Shown: piece after piece, positions 25,790-34,728 of the stretch
How positions within the stretch are numbered: the stretch's first letter is position 1
Layout of the letters: each line of letters opens with the position of its first letter
Source of the DNA: Fulvimarina sp039652615
GTDB lineage: Bacteria; Pseudomonadota; Alphaproteobacteria; Rhizobiales; Rhizobiaceae
Assembly (NCBI RefSeq): GCF_039652615.1
Contig: NZ_JBDJAC010000004.1
Span: 268,259-332,258 of the forward strand
DNA length: 64,000 bases
Reading direction: 5' to 3'
Position numbers and translations under genes: made by a program
The notes under the pieces: generated by a model
What the model saw: only the letters and a program-made list of their open reading frames with translations
What the model was told of the DNA's origin: nothing
The model's database searches: none

Positions 25790-26593
25790 TTATCGCGTGA
25801 ATCGACTGCTCTCGCGTGGAGTCGCGATCCCACAGACAAGAGCTGGTTCGTAATGAAGGCCGCAGGCTCCAACCATGCGCCGAGACGGCAGGTTCGAGGC
25901 GGAGACGAGTTCGTAAATGTGTGTGGCGTTGAGATCGCGGAAAACATACGCGATCATGCGTGCGTTCACATAGTTTCCAAGCCGCTTGCCGCGCTGCGTG
26001 TCTGCTACTGCCACAAGACCGCCCCAGGCATATCGATGAAACGGGCTAAAGCGATTATGAGGCAAGTAGCCATGCGCTGCGGCGACCACAACGCCGTTTT
26101 CATCGCCGATCGCTACGGTCACGGCAGGTCCTGCACCTCCCGTCATCAGGGTGCCTGAAAAGGGCACGACGCCTGCATCACCCATGCGCGCTCGGATACG
26201 AGCCGTGTCCGAACCCACCGGATCAGTGGGCCTGCTGAGTTCCCGAAGACCTTCAGGCAGACCGCACGAGAGTACTGCCTCCGACGCGGCCAAGGCCGCT
26301 GCACGGTCGGCGAGGAAAACGTCCCATCGATCCAAACGGAAACCTTGGCCTTCTAGTCGAGAAGCGAGCATGTCTGCCTTCTCACTGGTGATGAGACGGA
26401 ATCCGCATGCACCATCACGCCCAAGGAATTCTTCAATACGCTGCCATCCCAGCCGCTCGGGGTCGTCGCAGCCCATAGTACGGCCAGTCTGGCAGGCGCC
26501 CGGGGTCGCCTCGATAAAGCTGGCGCTCGCTTCCGCCTGCGCTTGAAGGCGTTGCTGGATCGGAGTGCCAAAATAACCGACCATGGGTCTCAC
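25790..26593 (-). CDS. GNAT-like acetyltransferase
   Basis: The 267-residue protein has a poorly conserved N-terminal half and a C-terminal half that fits the GNAT fold: VTVAIGDENGVVVAAAHGYLP, the strand-to-acetyl-CoA-loop AWGGLVAVADTQRGKRLGNYVNA (the R-G-K-R-L-G loop binds the pyrophosphate of acetyl-CoA), and IYELVSASNLPSRRMVGACG. The acceptor is unknown. It converges with the SDR gene across a palindrome. Confidence 0.7.
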   Translation of the reverse strand: MRPMVGYFGTPIQQRLQAQAEASASFIEATPGACQTGRTMGCDDPERLGWQRIEEFLGRDGACGFRLITSEKADMLASRLEGQGFRLDRWDVFLADRAAALAASEAVLSCGLPEGLRELSRPTDPVGSDTARIRARMGDAGVVPFSGTLMTGGAGPAVTVAIGDENGVVVAAAHGYLPHNRFSPFHRYAWGGLVAVADTQRGKRLGNYVNARMIAYVFRDLNATHIYELVSASNLPSRRMVGACGLHYEPALVCGIATPRESSRFTR

Positions 26594-26804
26594 TTTCGTG
26601 CGTGCACTTAGTGACTGAAGAGACTACGAAGTACCGCGATCTCATCGCATGTCGCAATGCGCGCCCGGGCAACCTGTTTTAAACTTGCATCTCAAACGGC
26701 CGTTTCTGTGTCAAGACCGCGCGTTTGAAGGGATGGCGAAGGCAATCGTTTCGCGAAATGTAAGCCCGTGCTTTAACCAAATGGCACAGCCCTTGGAGAA
26801 GACG

Positions 26805-27059
26805 ATGGCAGATCCCCACAACGTCGCGCACGGCGCTCGGCTACTTGCGATCGAGACAACGCTGCGCATGCTTGTCGAACAAGCGAGTGCGTCAGAACCG
26901 GGCTTCCGTGATCGCGTAAGAAGCACGCTCGAAGAATACCTACTGGGCCTCGAACCGAACTCCGAAGTTGAACAGGATTTCGCACGTCAGGCGCGAGGCT
27001 TCACGGAGTCGATGTTGAGGCCACCGAAAAGCTCAGCGGTGAGCACGAAAGACCGCTGA
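26805..27059 (+). CDS. Small helical protein of unknown function
   Basis: The 84-residue frame starts at ATG 26805 behind GGAGAAG and encodes a helical, charged protein (RLLAIETTLRMLVEQASAS, DRVRSTLEEYLLGLE). I do not recognise a family. Its 3' end overlaps the sigma-factor frame on the other strand by 73 bp, and a palindrome follows 18 bases after the stop. Confidence 0.5.
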   Translation: MADPHNVAHGARLLAIETTLRMLVEQASASEPGFRDRVRSTLEEYLLGLEPNSEVEQDFARQARGFTESMLRPPKSSAVSTKDR

Positions 27060-28114
27060 TAACCATACACATGTCGATGAAACAGAATTGATAATTCTGT
27101 TTCAGGTTGGGCTAGGTATGTAATCGGCTCTCGACCCAAACGAGCCGTCAGGCGGCAGGGAAGCAGACGCCCTGAAGCGATCTTGATCGTACCAGGCCCT
27201 TCTTGGAGCGCCACGCCGCTTGTACCGCCTTCCCCCCCCGCCGTCGAGAAAACACCCAACTTTTCGGGATTTCTCATGATGTAGAGCGACGAGACGCGGG
27301 CCTCGCCGGCCACTTCGAGCCAGATCCTTGCGACGATCGAACCGCCGTCCAGAAGCGCCACGGCGGGGCCCGTTGCCACGTTTTCGCGAACCCAGCGGTA
27401 GCCCTGCCACCAGCCGCGCGCCTGGCCGAGATATTGAAGCACGCGAGCGCGGCCCTGGAGCGGCTCCGGCAGCGCCGTTGCCTTCCCGCCGCCGTCCGCG
27501 ACCAGTCGGATATCCTCAGCCAGAACTGTCGAGAGGGAGGCGATATCGTCCGTGAGGATCGCCTGCTGGAAGGCGTCGATGAGGGTTCGCTGGCGTTCGC
27601 GATCCACGATCTGGCGCTGGTGGCCGCTGGCGACGTTGCGAGCGGCGCGAGAAGCCAGTTGGCGGCTCGCCCCGATCGTGACGTCGAGGATCGACGCCAC
27701 TTCGACGTGAGGAACGCCAAAGACCTCGTGCAGCAGAAACGCTGCCCGCTCCTTCGGCGAAGCACGCTCCAGAACCAGAAGGAAGGCGGTTTCGAGCGAG
27801 GACGAAAGTTCGTCGGGTTCACCAAGCCATTCGCTTCCCACCGGTTCCGGGAGCCAAGGCCCGACATAGTCCGTTCGCGATCGCGCGGCGGAGCGGAGGA
27901 TGTCGATGGAGCGGCGGGTACAGGCCGTCATCATCCACGCGTGCGGATTGCGGACCGCAGCTCGGTCGATGGCGGCCCAGCGCAGGAACACGTCCTGCAC
28001 CACGTCCTCGGCATCGGCCCGGGTGCCGAGCATCCGGTACGCCACCGCGAGCAAGGAAGACCGCACCCGTTCGAAGGTGGCAAGCCCGTCCCGATCGTCA
28101 TCGCGCTCCATCAT
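26987..28114 (-). CDS. SigJ-type ECF sigma factor with C-terminal read-on
   Basis: The 375-residue protein is an extracytoplasmic-function sigma factor of the SigJ type. It has region 2 (SLLAVAYRMLGTRADAEDVVQDVFLRW), region 4 (LERASPKERAAFLLHEVFGVPHVEVA, then SRQLASRAARNV) and a C-terminal SnoaL-like domain (about residues 180-300). SigJ proteins are usually about 290-310 residues. The last 80 residues do not look like the family and run through palindrome copy 4, so the original stop has probably been lost. It overlaps the upstream monooxygenase stop as TGATG, typical of an operon. Confidence 0.85.
   Translation of the reverse strand: MMERDDDRDGLATFERVRSSLLAVAYRMLGTRADAEDVVQDVFLRWAAIDRAAVRNPHAWMMTACTRRSIDILRSAARSRTDYVGPWLPEPVGSEWLGEPDELSSSLETAFLLVLERASPKERAAFLLHEVFGVPHVEVASILDVTIGASRQLASRAARNVASGHQRQIVDRERQRTLIDAFQQAILTDDIASLSTVLAEDIRLVADGGGKATALPEPLQGRARVLQYLGQARGWWQGYRWVRENVATGPAVALLDGGSIVARIWLEVAGEARVSSLYIMRNPEKLGVFSTAGGEGGTSGVALQEGPGTIKIASGRLLPCRLTARLGREPITYLAQPETELSILFHRHVYGYQRSFVLTAELFGGLNIDSVKPRA
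27078..27104. repeat. Palindrome copy 4, perfect 27-bp form
   Basis: TGAAACAGAATT, GAT, AATTCTGTTTCA: perfect 12-base arms. This is the best copy. It lies at the 3' ends of the converging 84-residue gene and the sigma gene. Confidence 0.8.
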
Positions 28115-28410
28115 CAACCCTTGGTCCATCGAGGCTCCAGCACCATCACTTCGGGCTCATGCGTAAGAAGCGGTCGCGACTCCCGAAGATAGGCAAGATA
28201 GGCAGGCGATCGGACGAAGGCGTCCGCATCGTCCTTCGACCGGTAGACCTGGAATGCCGCCACCACATCCGCCTCGTTCGCGAAACTGTAGGTATAGGCA
28301 AGATGCCCCGGATTGCCTTCGATAGCGGGAAGCATGTGGCGTCGCCAAGCGGCTTCGAGATCGTCGCGGCACCCCGGGCGTGCTTTATGTTTCAAAAATA
28401 GCGCATACAT
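28114..28410 (-). CDS. ABM-domain monooxygenase-like protein
   Basis: The 98-residue protein has the antibiotic-biosynthesis-monooxygenase (dimeric ferredoxin-like) fold: YALFLKHKARPGCRDDLEAAW, HLAYTYSFANEADVVAAFQVYRSKDDADAF, and VMVLEPRW. Such proteins are frequent partners of SigJ sigma factors, and here the genes are translationally coupled. The substrate could be a quinol or reactive aldehyde. ATG 28410 has a GGAG site. Confidence 0.8.
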   Translation of the reverse strand: MYALFLKHKARPGCRDDLEAAWRRHMLPAIEGNPGHLAYTYSFANEADVVAAFQVYRSKDDADAFVRSPAYLAYLRESRPLLTHEPEVMVLEPRWTKG

Positions 28411-28584
28411 CGGGAAAGCTCCGTTGAAAGAGAACCTGGTGTTCTCACATCAATGACGGATGAGCTGACCTGAACGTGACATACGCGCGAAATGTCCGCT
28501 CTTTTCGTTCGTGATCCCGAAGCAGACGGTCGGCACTCCACCAGACCCTGTCATTCGAACTCTCGTTTTTGGAACACTTTCATA

Positions 28585-29051
28585 GTATTCTGTTTCACAC
28601 GCGCTCGTACAACAGCGACAGAAGCCGCGCCGGGTGCGGCGCAACTTCAATGCCCTCGAAAGCCCCACTCGAACGCCATTTACTCCCAGATTTCCAGGCT
28701 TTCTCAGCCTATCGCCGCAAGATGCGAGAATGGCGCAACTTGAGTTTGGTCCGGGCCCGCCATTCAACACGACTAGACATCGGTCGCAAGGCTGGCCTTT
28801 AATTCGTCAAAGCCTTCGCTCCGGGGCTTACTGCGCCTCCGCAGCGCCAGCATAAAATGCGATTTCGAAAACGCTACATCGCGAGCGCGCATTGCCAAGG
28901 AGCAGCGCTCTTTCGCCAAACCGAGTGTCAAATCGTTTGACGACTTCGCCCGTCCGATCAATCCCCAAACCCTTTATCTTTCGGCGTTTCCACGAAATCC
29001 CGGATATTTCCGCCTATTCCCGCCTTTCGCCATACCCAGTGACAGACAGCA
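28585..29051 (-). repeat. Right copy of the 467-bp inverted repeat, with palindrome half-copy
   Basis: This is the reverse complement of 23687-24154, diverged in the middle and well conserved at both ends. A half-copy of the palindrome, ATTCTGTTTCA at 28587-28597, sits at its inner end. Its outer end lies directly against the first codons of the S24 repressor. The 170 bp before it, from 28411, hold no gene that I can see. Confidence 0.75.
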
Positions 29052-29052
29052 C

Positions 29053-29676
29053 TTGGCAGATCTTGCCGGCATTAATCGCAGCACCCTCTATGGCTGGCTT
29101 AAAGGTCGAGACCCTCGCAGCAATGACCTTGCGCGATTGGTTGAAGCGACTGGATGCGATACCGCATGGCTTCTCGGTTTGAGTTCCGATCAGCACCCGA
29201 AAACCGAGGTTAAAACACGAGAAAAGATAACAGGTCCAACCAACACCTTAGTTGCTGTTCCGCGCTTCGTCATCCAAGCTGCGGCGGGAGGAGGAGCGGT
29301 CCCCGCGCTTCAGGAGCCAAATGACAGCTTCTATGTCGCTCGGGATTGGCTCTATCGGTTCGTTCCGCCGAACGTTCAGATCTCGATGATCGAGGTCGTC
29401 GGCGACTCGATGGACCCGACGATCCGCGACGGCGACGTTCTTTTGATAAGGCACGATCGAAACACGCTGCAGGCGACGATCGGCAACGTCATCGTCCTTA
29501 CGCTGGACGATCTGCTCTACGTGAAGCGCCTCCAGGGCAGCGACCAGGGCGATATGCTTCTGACGTCTGACAACGAGTTCTACACGCCGATCCGGATCCC
29601 GCGTCGGGAATGGGATGAACGCGTCCGCATCCACGGCCTCGCCTTCTGGCACGGCGGCCCGATCCGCAAGCGCTGA
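29053..29676 (+). CDS. S24-family (LexA/CI-like) repressor, 5' end truncated
   Basis: The frame encodes a helix-turn-helix (HLADLAGINRSTLYGWLKGRD) followed by an S24 peptidase domain: GDSMDPTIRDGDVLLI contains the nucleophilic Ser and LLYVKRLQG the general-base Lys. Such repressors self-cleave on DNA damage. Only a TTG at 29053 can start it, and the first helix of the HTH is missing; the frame is open upstream to 28777 with no ATG. The right copy of the inverted repeat has therefore replaced the 5' end, and the gene may be inactive. Confidence 0.75.
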   Translation: MADLAGINRSTLYGWLKGRDPRSNDLARLVEATGCDTAWLLGLSSDQHPKTEVKTREKITGPTNTLVAVPRFVIQAAAGGGAVPALQEPNDSFYVARDWLYRFVPPNVQISMIEVVGDSMDPTIRDGDVLLIRHDRNTLQATIGNVIVLTLDDLLYVKRLQGSDQGDMLLTSDNEFYTPIRIPRREWDERVRIHGLAFWHGGPIRKR

Positions 29677-30129
29677 ACTTGAAAATTGAGCGACGCGCTT
29701 TCGGCCACCGAAACCGCTCCACCGCCAGTCCGGTCAATCAATCGCAGTAGAGCAGCCAGCTTGGGCCGAGAGTTGGCAGTCGGCTTCTTGGCGTCGCAGG
29801 ATGATAGCGGCCGTTCAGCGCTCGACCAATCAAGGACCTTTTTGGGAACGACATGTGTTGCTTGAATCGGATGTTTGACGGATGAATGCACGTGCAGCCC
29901 TAACCGCCAGCTTAGCCAGTCACTGGTTCCAATCGTTGCGGCCAAGTCCGCCACGACCGATACGACGAATGGCGTCGATACTCCTTGCTCCCTATCTTCT
30001 TGTAACAGACGAGAGCAGGATCCAAGCGGCCGAAAGTTGACCGTGGACTGAGAAGGCATGACGTATCGGTGCCGTCAGCGAATGGGTCCCGGAAACGTCC
30101 TCTGGCGAGTCTGTTCGACCGCTCGCAGC
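29677..30129. other. Gene-poor stretch between the repressor and the c-di-GMP gene
   Basis: No protein is convincing here. A leftward frame from ATG 30059 to 29580 has a fairly natural composition but overlaps the repressor on the other strand and matches nothing I recognise. It may be a decayed gene. Confidence 0.3.
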
Positions 30130-32232
30130 CTAGCCGACCTTCTTTGCGCGGGCCCAATTCCCTGCTTTTCCGGATTCGAACCCGCAAAACCTTTCGAAGT
30201 CGCGTGCGGTCATAGGGCGACCATATAGGTAACCCTGACCCCACCCACATCCCTGCTCGGTCAGCACGGCGTGCTGCTCGGGCGTCTCGATGCCTTCTGC
30301 AACCGTCGTCATCCCCAGACCCTCAGCCATCTGGATCATCGCTCGGGTAATTGACATGTCCCGATCCGTGACGTCGGGCCCACTGATGAAGGAACGGTCG
30401 ATTTTAATCTTCGAGACCGGATACTTGCGCAGCATGCTGAGCGAGGCGAAACCCGTGCCGAAGTCGTCGAAGGAGAGGGAAACCCCGAGGGTTCTCAGAC
30501 GCTCGAGCTGGGAGAGAATACGCTCGTCGTTTTTCAGGATGGTGGTCTCGGTGATCTCGATCTCAAGGCCATCCGGGGCAAGGCCCGCCGCCTTCAAGGC
30601 ATGCTCGACATGCCGGATGAGATCTCCGGACTTGAACTGGATCGGGAATAGATTGACGGCGACACGAAAGTCGGACCGGCTCGTCGAGCGCCAGTAAGCA
30701 GCCTGACGGCATGCGGTCTCGAGAATCCAGGTCCCGACCGCGATGGCGGTGGCGTCGCTTTCCAGCAACGGAAGGAACGCTCCTGGGGCAAGCAGCCCCC
30801 GTTCGGGATGGTTCCAACGCAGGAGCGCCTCCGCACCTTTTATCGAGCCGTCCGCAAGCACAACCTGCGGCTGATAATAGAGCTCGTAGGCATCCGTCGT
30901 CCAAGCCCGAGCGAGTTCCTGACGAGCCAGGCCCCTTTCGGCAACCTTGTGACGAAGATCCGGGGTGAACAGCCGTGTGCGTCCGCGTCCGTCTCGCTTG
31001 GCCCGGTAGAGCGCGAGATCCGCATTTGCGACCAGCACCCCGGCATCGGCTCCGTCATGTCCAGTGCAAGCAATTCCGACACTGGCGCTGATGGTGACGA
31101 GGGCACCGGATGCGGGGATCGCAACTTCGATTGCGTCGATCAACGTCTCGCCCTGCCAATGGGCGTCCATCGGATTGGCGATGTCTTCCATGATGACCAC
31201 GAACTCGTCTCCGCCCATGCGAGCGCAGAATCCGAACTGACCAGTGCATTCCTGGATGCGACGTGCGACCTCGACCAGAACTGCGTCCCCAACCGGATGG
31301 CCGAGCGTGTCGTTGACGTCCTTGAAGCCATCGAGGTCGATCAGAAGAAGGTTCGCGCGACGTCCTGCGGCGAGAATTTCGTCCAGTCGCTCGTTGAAAG
31401 CTCCTCGGTTCGCGAGCCCGGTCAATGGATCCGTCAAGGCAGCTTCCAGGAGCCGCGCCTCGGTTTCGACGCGCTCGCTCATGTCGCGCATGATGGCTCC
31501 GAACCTGTGCTCGCCGCGCTCCATCCATTGCGAGAGCGAAAGTTCGATGGGGAACTCGCTACCATCCCTCCGACAGGCCGTGACCTTTGCCGACTGACCG
31601 ATGAGTTTCGCCGCGCCTCCAGCAGCGACCCGCCTGAAGCCTTCGCTATGTGCGGACCGCATCGCCGGCGGCACGATAAGGGTCAAGCATTGCCCGAGCA
31701 CCTCGCTCGAAGAGTATCCGAACAGGCGTTCCGCACCGGCGTTCCACGCGACGATCTCGTTGCTTGCGTTCGCGATGACGATGGCGTCGGGCGAGGTTGT
31801 CGCGATACTTTCGAACCGTTGTGAAGCCTCGACATCGGCGAGGCGCGCTGCTTCGACCCGATCGCCGACGTGACGCGCCAGCCCCGAAAGCAATCGGGTT
31901 TCGACGCGCTCGACCTTCGTCGCAGCTGGACGATAGACCGTGATCGAGCCGATCGATGTCCCATCCGGGTCGCAAACGCTCTCCAGGAGTACGTTATGTC
32001 TCTCCGCCTCCGTTGGATCGACAACCGAGCTTGCGACTCGAACGTCGACGATTAAGCAGGTCGGCATGTCGCCAGCGGTATGAAGGGAAATTCCGCCGTC
32101 CGCATGGTCGATGCGCACACGCACGGCGTCGGCTTCGAAGACTTCGCGTGTAAAACGGGCAACCCGATCAAGGTCGTCGGCAAGACTGCGAGGGACGGCG
32201 GTCGACCGACGAGACGGGGCTGCGGTATTCAT
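30130..32232 (-). CDS. GAF-like/PAS/GGDEF/EAL c-di-GMP turnover protein
   Basis: The 700-residue protein has an N-terminal GAF-like region (about 10-130), a PAS domain (about 140-260, SPDAIVIANASNEIVAWNAGAERLFGYSS), a GGDEF domain with intact RMGGDEFVVIMED (about 270-430) and an EAL domain with GAEALLRWNHPERG, DDFGTGFASLSML and KIDRSF (about 440-690). Both cyclase and phosphodiesterase motifs look active, so it may do either job. I chose ATG 32232 because GAGGGA lies before it; the longer frames to 32247 and 32292 have no such site. The EAL ends ten residues before a basic tail. Confidence 0.9.
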   Translation of the reverse strand: MNTAAPSRRSTAVPRSLADDLDRVARFTREVFEADAVRVRIDHADGGISLHTAGDMPTCLIVDVRVASSVVDPTEAERHNVLLESVCDPDGTSIGSITVYRPAATKVERVETRLLSGLARHVGDRVEAARLADVEASQRFESIATTSPDAIVIANASNEIVAWNAGAERLFGYSSSEVLGQCLTLIVPPAMRSAHSEGFRRVAAGGAAKLIGQSAKVTACRRDGSEFPIELSLSQWMERGEHRFGAIMRDMSERVETEARLLEAALTDPLTGLANRGAFNERLDEILAAGRRANLLLIDLDGFKDVNDTLGHPVGDAVLVEVARRIQECTGQFGFCARMGGDEFVVIMEDIANPMDAHWQGETLIDAIEVAIPASGALVTISASVGIACTGHDGADAGVLVANADLALYRAKRDGRGRTRLFTPDLRHKVAERGLARQELARAWTTDAYELYYQPQVVLADGSIKGAEALLRWNHPERGLLAPGAFLPLLESDATAIAVGTWILETACRQAAYWRSTSRSDFRVAVNLFPIQFKSGDLIRHVEHALKAAGLAPDGLEIEITETTILKNDERILSQLERLRTLGVSLSFDDFGTGFASLSMLRKYPVSKIKIDRSFISGPDVTDRDMSITRAMIQMAEGLGMTTVAEGIETPEQHAVLTEQGCGWGQGYLYGRPMTARDFERFCGFESGKAGNWARAKKVG

Positions 32233-32590
32233 GGAAGCATCCCTCATGCGGCGGACCTGCGCTGGTGGAAAGTCTTTGTACGATATAAACATTACTGCAA
32301 AGCTTCAGGCTGAAGGGGCGCGGTAACGCTCCGTGGTCACGCGTGGTGCTGGCCGGCGCGGGACGCGCCGTCGGCAAGGCGGTTCCGGGGCGGTGGGAAA
32401 ACCAGAGCTTTGAGCGCCTATCGGAAAGTAAGGATGCCACTGCCCTATCTACTACGCTTACCGATCGGCCGAAGCGGGTTGCGGTCCTTGGCCGCTTGCC
32501 AGCCAAGGCGTTTCAACGTGACCTGAATATCATTACCACAGGTTATATTTGAAGCCGAAAACCATCTGTAATCAGAATGTTAAGTTTGAT

Positions 32591-32791
32591 TCAACATTGT
32601 GCGAGAGCTTCAATTCCAAGCTCCGCGACGAGCTGCTGAACGGTGAGATCTTCTACTCACTCGCCGAGGCTAAGATCGTGATCGAAAGCTGGCGCCACCA
32701 CTACAACACGGCACGTCCGCATTCATCGCTCGGAAACTTGACGCCGAGCGCCTTCGCCGCCTTACTCAAACCAGCCCGGAGGATCGCGTGA
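32591..32791 (+). pseudogene. IS3-family transposase fragment (3' end)
   Basis: The C-terminal end of an IS3-type integrase-core transposase remains: CESFNSKLRDELLNGEIFY, then IVIESWRHHYNTARPHSSLG and PSAFAALLKP. The start and most of the catalytic DDE core are missing; the frame begins abruptly after a non-homologous upstream region. It is a scar of an insertion sequence. The 300 bp upstream to 32233 hold nothing that I can identify. Confidence 0.85.
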
Positions 32792-33203
32792 GATCTGGAC
32801 CAAAGAAAGGGGCAGGTCCCGCCCGAAAATGCACTAAGACTCACACCGGACCACCCGGAAGGGGCAGGCCATTGGGGCGCTCAAAATCGGCCGTTTCCGG
32901 ACGGGCGCGTTAGGGTGCGGTCGTCTCGACGTTCCGGCCTTTCACAATCCTCTTTCGCTGGGTCAGCAAGGCGCAAGAGATTTCTGGAAGCTTCGTCAGC
33001 AGGCCACCTTCCGTTTTCCAACCTGGAACGGCCGAAGCCGAAGGCGGAGCGGCGAAGGGTAACACCGCGCCCCTAGTCGCGCTGTAGGTGGTCCCGAGCC
33101 TGTGGGAAACGAAGCTCCGCAAAGCAAACGTCGCAGTGAACGTTTCTTCACCACGAGCAAACGTGGCGGGTCGCACGTGAACCATTCGTCATGAACGGTT
33201 GAG

Positions 33204-33225
33204 GTAGTGAAACCACCGTCACTAC
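33204..33225 (+). promoter_or_regulatory. Palindrome directly before the methyltransferase start
   Basis: GTAGTGA and TCACTAC form perfect 7-base arms around eight bases. The element ends 12 bases before the ATG and runs up to the GGAGG ribosome-binding site, and a second imperfect repeat (AACCATTC with GAACGGTT) lies just upstream. It could be an operator or an mRNA hairpin that tunes methyltransferase expression. The 400 bp upstream to 32792 show no gene. Confidence 0.5.
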
Positions 33226-33237
33226 TGGAGGCTTCCC

Positions 33238-34728
33238 ATGAAAGCGGTCGAGATCTTTTCGGGGGCGGGCGGATTCTCGCTCGGCCTCCGCCAGGCAGGA
33301 ATAGGTCTAGCCGCAGCGTATGACTTCGACCCGGCCGCGATCGCAGTGCACGATGCCAACTTCGCTCATCGGCTCGATAAGCTCAACGGACGTCAGAGGA
33401 GCAGGGTAGCTAATCTTGGAACGGCCGACAACGGACGACCAGACTACGGCGATCTCCTTCGCTTCGCACCCCAGATCGCCGCCTTCGCCCCGGATCTGAT
33501 CGTTGGCGGCCCTCCATGTCAGCCTTGGTCACCCGCGAACAAAACGAAAGGTGTTCCAAAGGGAGAAGCCTCCCCGGACGCGGCGCTGACCGAAGCTTTC
33601 TCCATCATTGTCACTCACGCCCGCCCGCGGTTCTTCGTCATGGAGAACGTCCCGCGCATTCGTTGTTTCGATATATATCGCAGGATCACGAACGTCTTTC
33701 GGCACAACGGCTATGGCCTCACGGAAGCGGTAATTAACGCGTCGTGGTACGGCGTCGCGCAGACCCGAAAACGTCTTTTCCTTATTGGTTGCCTGGACGA
33801 AGAGGACGGTTGGCTGCTCGATCATATCGAAGCAGCGAAGCATTCCCGTCAAACGACAGTTGCTGACGTCCTGGGTCCCGACTTCGGGAAGGTCTTCTTC
33901 CGTCGCGGACATGACGACGGAGAACGGCGCTCGATCTGGCTGTCAGAGGAACCTAGCCCAACCCTCACTTCGACGTCACGCCGAACCGCAGGTGCTAAAG
34001 GATACGAGCTCCGCAAAGCCGACGTCGAGACCATCGAGCGATTGCCTGAATGCGACCGAGCCGAGGTAGGCCGCCTGTTCTGGCTGACCCCCGGAGGTAA
34101 GTCGAGCGTCGGAACCCGGGAGGTGGATCGTCCGGCACCTACAATTCTCCACGGCAGCCTTTCTGCGCCTGTTCCGAGCTACAAGCCGAAGAAAGGCGAC
34201 GTAGTCGACCCTTCTGTCCTTCCGATCCCGACGTTCGAGCAGGCTTCTCTCATCGGTGGGTTCCCACCGGAATGGGATTGGTCTGCGGGTGGATCAAACA
34301 CGGCGCGCATGCAGATGCTCGCGAACGCCGTCGCGCCGCCTGTCGGTCGCATGATCGCGACCTGCATCAAGTCCTACGCGGCAGGGGAGATACCGCCAAA
34401 GAAGGTGCGCCTAGAGAAGGCCTATCGAAAATGGCTGTTGAGGAAGAACCATCTGACTGTCGACCGCGTAAACCAGATTATGACTGACACACGAGCGGTC
34501 ATGCGCCTGTTGGGACGGCGAACGTTCGAAGACCTCGATCATGCTCTCGTCCGCCTCGCGAAGATCCCCGCTTTCACTCTCTACGGTGCGTCCCGCCAGT
34601 CGAACCTCCGGAAAGCCATCCGCTATTGGGTATTGCACGAGGAGTACCGTCAGGAGGTTGCGCGAGAAGGGCGTATCAGGAAATACGGTGCGGATATCAA
34701 TCCGCGCGAACTGCGCGGATTCGATTAA
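33238..34728 (+). CDS. DNA (cytosine-5) methyltransferase, orphan
   Basis: The 496-residue protein is a C5-cytosine methyltransferase. Motif I is VEIFSGAGGFSLGLRQAG at residues 4-21, motif IV is GGPPCQPWS with the catalytic Cys94, motif VI is FFVMENVPR, motif VIII holds WYGVAQTRKRLFLIG, and motif X is MQMLANAVAPPVG. About 110 residues of mostly helical sequence follow motif X, longer than usual. No restriction endonuclease or Vsr gene is next to it, so it is an orphan. A GGAGG site precedes ATG 33238. Confidence 0.93.
   Translation: MKAVEIFSGAGGFSLGLRQAGIGLAAAYDFDPAAIAVHDANFAHRLDKLNGRQRSRVANLGTADNGRPDYGDLLRFAPQIAAFAPDLIVGGPPCQPWSPANKTKGVPKGEASPDAALTEAFSIIVTHARPRFFVMENVPRIRCFDIYRRITNVFRHNGYGLTEAVINASWYGVAQTRKRLFLIGCLDEEDGWLLDHIEAAKHSRQTTVADVLGPDFGKVFFRRGHDDGERRSIWLSEEPSPTLTSTSRRTAGAKGYELRKADVETIERLPECDRAEVGRLFWLTPGGKSSVGTREVDRPAPTILHGSLSAPVPSYKPKKGDVVDPSVLPIPTFEQASLIGGFPPEWDWSAGGSNTARMQMLANAVAPPVGRMIATCIKSYAAGEIPPKKVRLEKAYRKWLLRKNHLTVDRVNQIMTDTRAVMRLLGRRTFEDLDHALVRLAKIPAFTLYGASRQSNLRKAIRYWVLHEEYRQEVAREGRIRKYGADINPRELRGFD

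Noticed and set aside
24144..27115. Palindromes as integron attC sites
   Set aside because: Only one copy has a GTTRRRY-like core nearby (27107), there is no integron integrase, and the arms are short and AT-rich.
28741..28765. Second copy of the tRNA 3' end as the distal attachment site
   Set aside because: Only a short GGTCCGGGCCCGCC-like match is seen, not a run of identity to the tRNA end.
23962..28855. Short conserved frames reading RNFNALESPTRTP in both inverted repeats
   Set aside because: Their similarity is explained by the DNA repeat itself; orientation flips with the repeat and no start signal is convincing.
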